Assembly: GCA_002869605.1 (NCBI GenBank)
Contig: PKUI01000056.1
Coordinates: 1-11,715, forward strand
Direction of reading: 5' to 3'
Length of the DNA stretch: 11,715 nt
Source of the DNA: Desulfuromonas sp.
GTDB taxonomy: Bacteria > Desulfobacterota > Desulfuromonadia > Desulfuromonadales > SZUA-401
The notes beneath the pieces were generated by a model. It ran no database searches. It was not told the origin of the DNA and saw only the letters and a list, made by a program, of their open reading frames with translations. A program made the position numbers and the translations under genes. Below are positions 5,439 through 11,715 of this stretch, piece after piece (position 1 is the stretch's first letter; every line of letters starts with the position of its first letter).

Positions 5439-6590
5439 TTAAGCCAACGCCTGCTCCAGGTCGGCAATGATATCCTCAACCTGTTCCACACCCACCGACA
5501 ACCGCAGCAGCGCTTCGCAGAGGCCGAGTCGTTCGCGTTCTTCCGGCGGGATGTCGCCGTGGGTCTGTACCGCCGGCAGGGTCATCAGCGACTCGACGCC
5601 GCCGAGGCTCTCGGCAAACGAGATCAGCTGCAGTTTTCCCAGAACCCGGGCCGCCTTTTCGGGCGATTCTACCCGAAACGAGAGCATGCCGCCGAACCCT
5701 GAAGTCTGTCTCCTCGAGAGTTCGTGCCCGGGATGGCTATCGAGGCCAGGGTAGTAGACTTTATCGACCGCGGGGTGTTTGTCCAGCCATTGCGCGACGG
5801 CGAGGGCATTCTGGCAGTGGCGTTCCATGCGCAGCGGCAGGGTCTTGAGGCTGCGGGCCAGCAGCCAGCACTCCTGGGGGGGGAGGATGCCACCGGTTGA
5901 GTTCTGCAGGAAGTAGAGCGATTCTCCCAATGCTTTCTCGCGCGCAACCAGTACCCCCGCGCAGAGGTCGTTGTGGCCACTCAAGTACTTGGTGCCGCTG
6001 TGGATTACCACGTCGGCACCAAAGTCGAAGGGGCGCTGCAACAGCGGAGTGAGGAAGGTATTGTCGACAAGGTAGAGCAGGTTATGACGACGACAGACCT
6101 CGCCCAGGGTTTTGAGGTCGGCAACGCCGAGCAGCGGGTTGCCCGGGGTCTCGATCAGCAGAGCGCGGGAAGCCGGGGTGGTAGCGGCTTCCACTGCAGC
6201 GGTATTGCTGGTGTCGACGTAGCTGACGTCCAGGCCGAAGCGGGCGAAGATCTGGTCGAGGACACGGTAGGTGCCACCATACAGGTCCTCGCTGACGATC
6301 AGGTGATCGCCGCTGGAGAAGTGCAGAAAAAGGGTGGTCAGCGCCGCCATTCCCGAGGCGAACACAAGGCCGCGGGCTCCCCCCTCAAGCTCAGCGAGCC
6401 CCTCTTCGAGCATCTCGCGGGTCGGGTTGTTGGAGCGGGTGTAGTCGTAGCCGGTGCTCTCGCCGACCGCCGGATGGCGGTAGGTGGCGCTCGGGTAGAT
6501 CGGGAAGCTGATGCCCCCGGTGGCGGCGTCGCGAGCGACCCCGAGCTGAACCAGGCGGGTAGTGCGGTGCTGATGTGATGTATTGCCCAT
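5439..6590 (-). CDS. PLP-dependent transsulfuration enzyme, probable cystathionine gamma-synthase
   Basis: A 383-residue Cys/Met metabolism PLP enzyme. The likely reaction joins cysteine to an activated homoserine (O-acetyl or O-succinyl) to give cystathionine, the first transsulfuration step to methionine; O-acylhomoserine sulfhydrylase is an alternative. Family residues are YDYTRSNNPTR at 48-58 (Tyr50/Arg52), SGMAA at 79-83, DLYGGTYR at 102-109 (Tyr104), Asp176 in VDNTF and Lys201 in HSGTKYLSGHND. The C-terminal loop AESLGGVESLM continues TLPAVQTHGDIP, close to sequences annotated as gamma-synthase in other anaerobes. The ATG at 6590 has AAAGGAG seven bases upstream. A frame extension to 6689 would translate riboswitch and terminator sequence and is rejected. 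Control by a SAM-I riboswitch directly upstream strongly supports a methionine-biosynthesis role over cysteine catabolism. Confidence 0.88.
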   Translation of the reverse strand: MGNTSHQHRTTRLVQLGVARDAATGGISFPIYPSATYRHPAVGESTGYDYTRSNNPTREMLEEGLAELEGGARGLVFASGMAALTTLFLHFSSGDHLIVSEDLYGGTYRVLDQIFARFGLDVSYVDTSNTAAVEAATTPASRALLIETPGNPLLGVADLKTLGEVCRRHNLLYLVDNTFLTPLLQRPFDFGADVVIHSGTKYLSGHNDLCAGVLVAREKALGESLYFLQNSTGGILPPQECWLLARSLKTLPLRMERHCQNALAVAQWLDKHPAVDKVYYPGLDSHPGHELSRRQTSGFGGMLSFRVESPEKAARVLGKLQLISFAESLGGVESLMTLPAVQTHGDIPPEERERLGLCEALLRLSVGVEQVEDIIADLEQALA

Positions 6591-6619
6591 AGTGCGTGCT
6601 CCTTTGGTTGCGGGGCACG

Positions 6620-6651
6620 AAAAAGCCCCTCCTCGTCGAATGAGAAGGGGC
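6620..6651 (-). terminator. rho-independent terminator of the SAM-I riboswitch
   Basis: On the minus strand GCCCCTTCTC and GAGGAGGGGC form a ten-base-pair stem with one G-T pair and a seven-base loop, followed by TTTTT. It lies between the aptamer and the gene start, the usual place for the expression platform. Its 5' arm (UUCUCAUU, 6639-6646) can instead pair over eight bases with GAUGAGGA, the 3' strand of the aptamer P1 helix (6683-6690), giving the antiterminator used when SAM is absent. Confidence 0.9.
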
Positions 6652-6680
6652 TCGTCGGATAGGATAATCCGTACGGGCTC

Positions 6681-6820
6681 CGTCCTCATCTTTCCCGTCC
6701 TGAGTGTAACTTCGACGGGCAGGAATTAGCACCTGACATCCGACTTAGCGCAAAGGCTTCGGCGGACCGGTTGCTGTGGCTTCGCAGGGCCTGATCCCTC
6801 CACCACTCTTGATGTAGACG
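6681..6820 (-). promoter_or_regulatory. SAM-I (S-box) riboswitch aptamer
   Basis: The minus strand shows the S-box signatures in order: ATCAAGAGTGGTGGAGGGA at the P1/P2 side, a kink-turn P2 region ending in AGCAACC, the highly conserved GGTGCTAATTCCTGCC (6718-6733), a P4 helix CCCGTC/GACGGG, and the closing GAAAGATGAGGACG. P1 pairs CGTCTACATC (6811-6820) with GATGAGGACG (6681-6690) with one mismatch and one G-U. SAM binding should stabilise P1, release the terminator downstream and switch off the gamma-synthase-like gene. Confidence 0.95.
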
Positions 6821-6821
6821 A

Positions 6822-6838
6822 TGCTGCGTTTTGCAGCA
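6822..6838 (-). other. leader hairpin 5' of the riboswitch
   Basis: TGCTGC and GCAGCA form a six-base-pair stem around a five-base loop, immediately before P1 of the aptamer and after the predicted transcription start. There is no T tract, so it is not a cysK terminator in this orientation. It may help the leader fold or protect its 5' end. Confidence 0.45.
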
Positions 6839-6867
6839 ATGTGGTCAGCACGCTAGCAAACCACATT
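6838..6867. promoter_or_regulatory. inverted repeat over the -10 of the riboswitch promoter, possible operator
   Basis: AATGTGGT and ACCACATT are perfect eight-base arms separated by 14 bases. The repeat covers the -10 hexamer and the predicted start site of the leader promoter, the classic position of a repressor operator. I do not recognise the regulator. Confidence 0.5.
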
Positions 6868-6878
6868 GAACGTGTCAA
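6850..6878 (-). promoter_or_regulatory. promoter of the riboswitch-controlled gene
   Basis: On the minus strand a perfect -35 TTGACA (6873-6878) is followed after 17 bases by TAGCGT (6850-6855), a weak -10 preceded by TG one base away (TGCTAGCGT), i.e. an extended -10. Transcription would start near 6843, about 25 bases before the aptamer. Confidence 0.65.
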
Positions 6879-6921
6879 CAAAAAACATTCTCCCCTGTGT
6901 ATAGGCGCATTGTTTGCCGTA

Positions 6922-7875
<954 letters not shown>

Positions 7876-7924
7876 GGTCGACTCCTGTCGGTGTTTAATG
7901 TTGTACGATTTAAAAGTTTAATAA

Positions 7925-7953
7925 AAGCTATAATTCCCTATTAAATTTGTCAA
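7925..7953 (-). promoter_or_regulatory. candidate promoter of cysK
   Basis: A perfect TTGACA (7948-7953) on the minus strand lies 17 bases before TAGCTT (7925-7930), or 15 before the better-looking TATAGC (7927-7932). The region is markedly AT-rich compared with the surrounding genes. The leader to the cysK start would be about 45 bases. Confidence 0.55.
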
Positions 7954-8005
7954 CATAAAAAATAACACAAAGTACATAATTCTAGCGTGGTAAGTGGTTA
8001 ATGAT

Positions 8006-8033
8006 TTGAAATTCCGGAAGAAACTGTTATCGT
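8006..8033 (+). promoter_or_regulatory. candidate promoter of the ABC importer operon
   Basis: TTGAAA (8006-8011) and TATCGT (8028-8033) are separated by 16 bases, a moderate sigma70 match. It would give a leader of about 30 bases before the chosen permease ATG. It diverges from the cysK promoter, with about 50 bases between the two -35 hexamers, so one regulator could act on both. Confidence 0.35.
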
Positions 8034-8071
8034 TTCGCTTTGAAAAAAGTTTACGGACGGTGTTTCGGATC

Positions 8072-8857
8072 ATGTCTATAAAGCTACGGGGCACAGCCTG
8101 GCCCACTATTCAGTTTCTTTTCTTGCTGGCAACTATTGCCCTGCTCCTCTACTGGGGGGCGGAGCGCTCTGGCTATCACTGGCAGTGGTATCGCATGCCG
8201 CGCTTTTTCTGGACGGTCGATGAGAGCGGCTGGCACGCCGGCCCCCTGCTGCAGGGGCTGGGGGTGACCTTCAAGATCGTGTCGCTGAGCATGCTGCTGG
8301 CGCCGCTGTGCGGGCTGCTCGCGGCCCTTGGACGCCTCTCCTCCTCGCGGGTCGCCAGGCTGCTGGCGCGAATCTATCTCGAAACGATCCGCAATACCCC
8401 GCTGCTGATCCAACTTTTCGTACTTTATTTCGTCATTGCACCGGTTTTCGATCTGGGCCGCTTCACCTCGGCGGTGCTTGCCCTGAGTCTTTTTGAGGGG
8501 GCCTACGCCTCGGAGATCATCCGCGCCGGCATTGTCTCGGTGGCCCAGGGACAGTGGGAAGCTGCCTACAGTTTGGGTTTGAGCCTGCGCGATACCTATC
8601 GTGACGTGGTGCTGCCCCAGGCGATGCGGCGCATTGTGCCACCCCTGACCAGCCAGGCGATTTCGCTGGTCAAGGATTCGGCATTGGTCAGCACCATTGC
8701 CATCTACGACCTGACCATGCAGGGGCAGATGATCGTCGCCGAAACCTTCCTGACCTTTGAAACCTGGTTGACCGTGGCCACCATCTACCTCGCGGTGACG
8801 GTTAGCCTGTCGCTGCTGGTCAGACTACTGGAGGAGCGTTTTGCGGTCCCGGGTTGA
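8072..8857 (+). CDS. polar amino-acid ABC importer permease (first)
   Basis: A 261-residue inner-membrane permease of the HisM/GlnP type, which forms half of the transport channel with a second permease. Membrane stretches are visible near residues 13-29, 62-85, 109-127, 133-148 and 230-250. The EAA loop that docks on the ATPase reads [20 protein letters not shown] (163-182), with the conserved Gly169. [13 protein letters not shown] (104-116) is the typical start of the family's central helices. The ATG at 8072 was chosen because upstream frame (GTG at 7994) has no ribosome site and adds a basic tail absent in relatives; the 8072 start also lacks a strong Shine-Dalgarno, so the start is uncertain. 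After the first helix comes an aromatic stretch, [13 protein letters not shown], shared in outline with the second permease. It overlaps the ATPase gene by 17 bases. Confidence 0.88.
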   Translation: MSIKLRGTAWPTIQFLFLLATIALLLYWGAERSGYHWQWYRMPRFFWTVDESGWHAGPLLQGLGVTFKIVSLSMLLAPLCGLLAALGRLSSSRVARLLARIYLETIRNTPLLIQLFVLYFVIAPVFDLGRFTSAVLALSLFEGAYASEIIRAGIVSVAQGQWEAAYSLGLSLRDTYRDVVLPQAMRRIVPPLTSQAISLVKDSALVSTIAIYDLTMQGQMIVAETFLTFETWLTVATIYLAVTVSLSLLVRLLEERFAVPG

Positions 8858-9605
8858 ACAGAATGTGAACAATGCTCCCCTGGTCGAGCTGCAGGGGGTG
8901 AGCAAGGCATTCGCCGGTGGCATCTGCGCGCTGGACGACTTCTCGCTGCAGGTGGAGCAGGGGGAGGTTGTGGTGCTGATCGGGCCTTCGGGGGCCGGTA
9001 AGTCGACCCTGCTGAGAGTCCTCAATGGTCTCGAACAGCCTGATCGTGGATTGATCCGTATCTGCGACGTCCCCCTCGACCGTCACCCGCACCACCGCCT
9101 CGAGGTGCGGCGGAAGGTCGGGATGGTTTTTCAGCAGTTCAACCTTTTCCCGCACCTGACGGTGCTGGAGAACCTCAACCTCGCGCAGCGCAGGGTGCAG
9201 AAGAAGGAGGGTGCGGCGGCGAGCGCCATCTCCAGGGAACTGCTGCAGCGGGTCGGCCTGCACGACAGGGAAACGAGCTATCCGGCGGAGCTCTCCGGCG
9301 GGCAGCAGCAGCGGGTGGCGATTGCTCGTGCGCTGGCGTTGCAGCCGCAGGTGATGCTGTTCGACGAGGTGACCAGTGCCCTCGACCCGGAGATGATCGG
9401 CGAGGTGCTGGCGGTGATGCGCCAGCTCGCCGACGGAGGGATGACCATGCTGGTGGTGACCCACGAGATGGGCTTCGCGCGCGAGGTCGGAGACCGCGTG
9501 GTGTTCATGGAGCAGGGGCGACTGGTCGAGCAGGGGGACCCACAGCAGCTGTTCACTGCCCCCCGCGAAGAGCGCACGCGCAGCTTCATCGGCAAGATTC
9601 TTTGA
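8841..9605 (+). CDS. polar amino-acid ABC importer ATP-binding protein (GlnQ family)
   Basis: A 254-residue cytoplasmic ATPase that powers the importer. Motifs are Walker [10 protein letters not shown] at 48-56, Q-loop [16 protein letters not shown] (97-112), signature LSGGQQQR at 151-158, Walker [15 protein letters not shown] (171-184) and the switch His208 in VTHEMGFA. The pattern and length (240-255 aa) are those of GlnQ/HisP-type proteins. The start is most likely TTG at 8841: GGAGGAG lies four bases upstream and the gene overlaps the permease end by 17 bases, fitting translational coupling. A GTG at 8865 is in frame but has no ribosome site; the N-terminal segment before PLVELQGV is therefore slightly longer than usual. 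Confidence 0.93.
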   Translation: MRSRVEQNVNNAPLVELQGVSKAFAGGICALDDFSLQVEQGEVVVLIGPSGAGKSTLLRVLNGLEQPDRGLIRICDVPLDRHPHHRLEVRRKVGMVFQQFNLFPHLTVLENLNLAQRRVQKKEGAAASAISRELLQRVGLHDRETSYPAELSGGQQQRVAIARALALQPQVMLFDEVTSALDPEMIGEVLAVMRQLADGGMTMLVVTHEMGFAREVGDRVVFMEQGRLVEQGDPQQLFTAPREERTRSFIGKIL

Positions 9606-9645
9606 TATACTGGCACATTCATTAACGTGACCAAGGAGGGTTAGG

Positions 9646-10476
9646 ATGATGGTGAAAAACCTGGTACGGACGATAGTGATAGCGATGCTTGCAATGTTCT
9701 GCCTGGCTCAGGCGGCGACGGCCGACACCCGCCGGGAACTGGTTGCCGGCAGCACCTTGGAGAAGGTTCTGCAGCGCGGTGTCCTGCGGGTCGGCATGTC
9801 GACCTTTGTGCCGTGGGCGATGAAGGACAAGAACGGTGAGCTGATCGGCTTCGAGATCGATGTCGCCAGCCGTCTGGCCGAGGAGATGGGGGTCAAGATC
9901 GAGTTCGTGCCGACCAAGTGGTCGGGGATCATCCCGGCGCTGCTTACCGGCAAGTTCGATGTGATTATCGGCGGCATGGGCATCCGGCCAGACCGCAACC
10001 TCAAGGTCAACTTCACCATCCCCTACGACTACAGCGGCATGTCGATGGTCGCCAACAACAAGAAGGCCGCCGGTTTCGCGTCGCTGGAGGACTTCAACCG
10101 TGAAGGCGTGGTCCTGGCGGGGCGCATCGGCAGCACCGGCGCCGAGGCGATCAAGCGTTACATGCCGAAAGCGCAGGCACGTCTGTTCGACGACGAGTCG
10201 CAGGCGGTGCAGGAGCTACTCTCCGGGCGTGCTCACGCCTTCATCAGTTCGAAGCCGAAGCCGGCGTTTCTCGCCTATCAATACCCCGACAAGCTGTTTC
10301 TGCCGCTCAAGGAGGTCTTCACCCGCGAGCCGATCGGCTTTGCCCTGCAGAAGGGGGACATTGATACCCTCAACTATTTCAATAACTGGATCCGGGTGGT
10401 TGAGGCGGAAGGCTGGTTGCAACTGCGCCGCGACTACTGGTTCGGCGGTCGCGAGTGGGAGGGGCGGATCAAGTAG
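9646..10476 (+). CDS. periplasmic amino-acid-type solute-binding protein (family 3)
   Basis: A 276-residue extracellular solute-binding protein, exported by a signal peptide (hydrophobic 8-22, probable cleavage after ATA at residue 26). It should capture the ligand in the periplasm and deliver it to the two permeases. LRVGMSTFVPWAM (47-59), GFEIDVASRLAEEMG (68-82) and the FDVIIGGMGIRPDR run (104-117) are standard for the family; Arg117 is the expected ligand-carboxylate contact. In the second lobe the usual D.P motif is replaced: AHAFISSKP (196-204) aligns with ADAVLHDTP of glutamine-binding protein, so Ser202 stands where the alpha-amino-binding Asp is normal. The ligand may therefore lack a free alpha-amino group or be bound differently. 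AAGGAGGG precedes ATGATG; either ATG (9646 or 9649) may be used. It follows the ATPase gene after 40 bases. Confidence 0.92.
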   Translation: MMVKNLVRTIVIAMLAMFCLAQAATADTRRELVAGSTLEKVLQRGVLRVGMSTFVPWAMKDKNGELIGFEIDVASRLAEEMGVKIEFVPTKWSGIIPALLTGKFDVIIGGMGIRPDRNLKVNFTIPYDYSGMSMVANNKKAAGFASLEDFNREGVVLAGRIGSTGAEAIKRYMPKAQARLFDDESQAVQELLSGRAHAFISSKPKPAFLAYQYPDKLFLPLKEVFTREPIGFALQKGDIDTLNYFNNWIRVVEAEGWLQLRRDYWFGGREWEGRIK

Positions 10477-10491
10477 CCGCACACCGTTTTG

Positions 10492-11376
10492 ATGCATCTG
10501 TTTTCCCCCCCATCGCGCGGACTGAACCGCCTCGACCTGGTCCTGTCGTTCGCCGTCGGCGCGCTGGTGGCGTGGTGCGTCTACCGCCTGCAGGTGGTGC
10601 TCGACTACGACTGGCACTGGGAGACGATCCCCCGCTACCTGTTGCGTCGCGATGCGGACGGGGGCTGGGTACCGAATCTGTTGCTGCAGGGGTTGTTGAC
10701 CACCGTGCGCCTGAGCGTCTGGAGCATGCTGCTGGCGACCCTGTTCGGTTTCGGCATGGGGGTCTTCCGTGCCAGTCCGCGGCTGCTGCGACGCCTCTGC
10801 GGGCAGTTCTATGTCGGCCTGGTGCGTAACCTGCCGCCGCTGGTACTGGTGTTCATCTTCTACTTCTTCCTTAGCGGTCAGCTGATGCCGCTGCTCGGGG
10901 TCGAGCGCCTGGTACGCGGCGCATCGCCGGAGGTGCAGTCGTGGATGACCCTGCTGTTCGCGCCGCCCGGGCTGATGGTCGAGTTCATCTCCGCGGTGCT
11001 GACCCTGGCACTGTTCGAGGGTGCCTACATCACCGAGATCGTGCGCGCTGGCATCCAGTCGCTCGAGCAGGGGCAGTGGGACGGGGCGCGGGCCCTCGGC
11101 ATGACCCGTTACCAGCAGCTGCGCTGGGTGATCCTCCCCCAGGCACTGCAGCGCATCCTGCCGCCGCTCGGCGGGCAGTTCATTTCGACCATCAAGGACT
11201 CGGCGATCGTCTCGGTGATCTCGATCCAGGAGTTGACCTTCCAGGGGATGGAGGTGATGGCGACCACCTATCTGACCCTCGAGGTCTGGCTGACGGTCTC
11301 GCTGCTCTATTTCCTGCTCACTTTCAGCTGCTCCCTCGGGGTACGGCGGCTCGAGCTGCTCGGCCAGAGGCGCTAG
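10492..11376 (+). CDS. polar amino-acid ABC importer permease (second)
   Basis: A 294-residue inner-membrane permease, paralogous to the first and presumably forming the heterodimeric channel with it. Helices are visible near residues 15-37, 66-92, 115-135, 165-178 and towards the C-terminus. The ATPase-docking loop is DGARALGMTRYQQLRWVILP (197-216), with Asp-Gly-Ala instead of Glu-Ala-Ala but the central Gly203 kept. Shared features with the first permease are the aromatic DWHWETIPRYL segment (40-50), FEGAYxxEIxRAGI and the KDSAxVS motif. It differs by an insertion of about 25 residues (roughly 135-160, GVERLVRGASPEVQSW) between two helices. ATG at 10492 was chosen over the TTG directly before it; neither has a clear Shine-Dalgarno, so it may depend on reinitiation 15 bases after the binding-protein stop. 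Confidence 0.9.
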   Translation: MHLFSPPSRGLNRLDLVLSFAVGALVAWCVYRLQVVLDYDWHWETIPRYLLRRDADGGWVPNLLLQGLLTTVRLSVWSMLLATLFGFGMGVFRASPRLLRRLCGQFYVGLVRNLPPLVLVFIFYFFLSGQLMPLLGVERLVRGASPEVQSWMTLLFAPPGLMVEFISAVLTLALFEGAYITEIVRAGIQSLEQGQWDGARALGMTRYQQLRWVILPQALQRILPPLGGQFISTIKDSAIVSVISIQELTFQGMEVMATTYLTLEVWLTVSLLYFLLTFSCSLGVRRLELLGQRR

Positions 11377-11418
11377 CCTGCCGCTACCAGACGACATGCG
11401 TCACTTCGTACCAGAGCC

Positions 11419-11715
11419 TCAGTCGAGGGTCTGGCGATAACGTTTGAGCCCGATGGAGAGGACGATTAGCAGAAACAGCACGATCGGCCAGACGTTGGGA
11501 AGGATTTCGTGCAGGCCGTTCCCCTTCAACAAGATTCCCCGCACGATGCGCAGGTAGTGAGTGAGGGGCAGGATTGAGCCGAGCTTCTGGGCCCATAGCG
11601 GCATGCCGCGAAACGGGAACATGAAGCCTGACAGGAGGATCGAGGGGAGGAAGAAGAAGATAGACATCTGCACAGCCTGCAGTTGGTTGCGTGCCAGGGT
11701 CGAGAAGGTCAGGCC
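11419..11715 (-). CDS. ABC-2 type transporter permease, C-terminal part (runs off the right edge)
   Basis: The last 98 codons plus stop of a membrane protein whose start lies outside the window. In frame from the edge it reads GLTFSTLARNQLQAVQM, then FFFLPSILLSGFMFPF, IVRGILLKG and a final hydrophobic helix VWPIVLFLLIVLSIGLKR. This order, with a LSGFMFPF helix, an aromatic loop (MPLWAQKLGSILPLTHYLR) and one last helix before a short basic tail, is the C-terminus of ABC-2 permeases of the YhhJ/YbhR or DrrB kind, which export drugs or other compounds with a separate ATPase. The substrate cannot be told. It converges on the second importer permease with 42 bases between the stops and no obvious terminator. 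Confidence 0.9.
   Translation of the reverse strand, partial: GLTFSTLARNQLQAVQMSIFFFLPSILLSGFMFPFRGMPLWAQKLGSILPLTHYLRIVRGILLKGNGLHEILPNVWPIVLFLLIVLSIGLKRYRQTLD

Noticed and set aside
6591..6689. 33-residue N-terminal extension of the gamma-synthase-like enzyme
   Set aside because: It would translate the riboswitch P1 strand and terminator. The ATG at 6590 has a strong Shine-Dalgarno and fits the family length.
10216..11397. 393-codon minus-strand open frame
   Set aside because: It mirrors the binding-protein end and second permease, is Gln/Arg/His rich with no recognisable domain, and the plus strand carries clear permease motifs.

Overview
The window is a GC-rich bacterial chromosome segment holding three functional blocks. 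The combination of a compact FeoA/FeoB system with Geobacter-like FeoB core motifs, a SAM-I riboswitch in front of a transsulfuration enzyme and an AT-poor proteobacterial style of coding suggests a Gram-negative of the Desulfuromonadales (Geobacter/Desulfuromonas/Pelobacter) type. That placement is inference from gene style, not from a marker gene. Signal peptides, a lipoprotein and a periplasmic binding protein support a diderm cell.

Block 1 (about 1-3690, minus strand): a lipoprotein-like esterase of the PHB-depolymerase/LpqC family, then, read from the right, a ferrous iron operon feoA - feoB - small Cys-rich protein. The operon has a good sigma70 promoter with a near-perfect Fur box directly upstream of the -35, a second palindrome at the start-site region and a hairpin between feoA and feoB. 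The last gene (1295-1468, 57 aa, eight Cys) is short and easily missed; its Shine-Dalgarno overlaps the feoB stop codon, so it is almost certainly translated with feoB.

Block 2 (about 3725-7953, minus strand): sulfur amino-acid biosynthesis in reaction order, cysK (cysteine), a cystathionine gamma-synthase-like enzyme and a cystathionine beta-lyase-like enzyme. The middle gene sits behind a complete SAM-I riboswitch with a rho-independent terminator and a visible antiterminator alternative. The promoter of this leader overlaps an 8-bp-arm inverted repeat, so transcription may be controlled both at initiation and by SAM. A roughly 435-bp palindrome-rich, non-coding element with imperfect terminal inverted repeats (MITE-like) separates the two transsulfuration genes.

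Block 3 (about 8006-11376, plus strand, divergent from cysK): a four-gene polar amino-acid-type ABC importer in the order permease, ATPase, periplasmic binding protein, second permease. The binding protein keeps the carboxylate-binding Arg of its family but has Ser where most members have the Asp that holds the alpha-amino group, so its ligand may not be a standard alpha-amino acid. Adjacency to cysteine/methionine genes makes a sulfur-containing ligand worth testing. At the right edge the C-terminal part of an ABC-2 type export permease runs in on the minus strand.

The first ~230 bases hold an ambiguous partial frame with a nine-base G tract. No tRNA, rRNA, CRISPR array, transposase or phage gene was seen.
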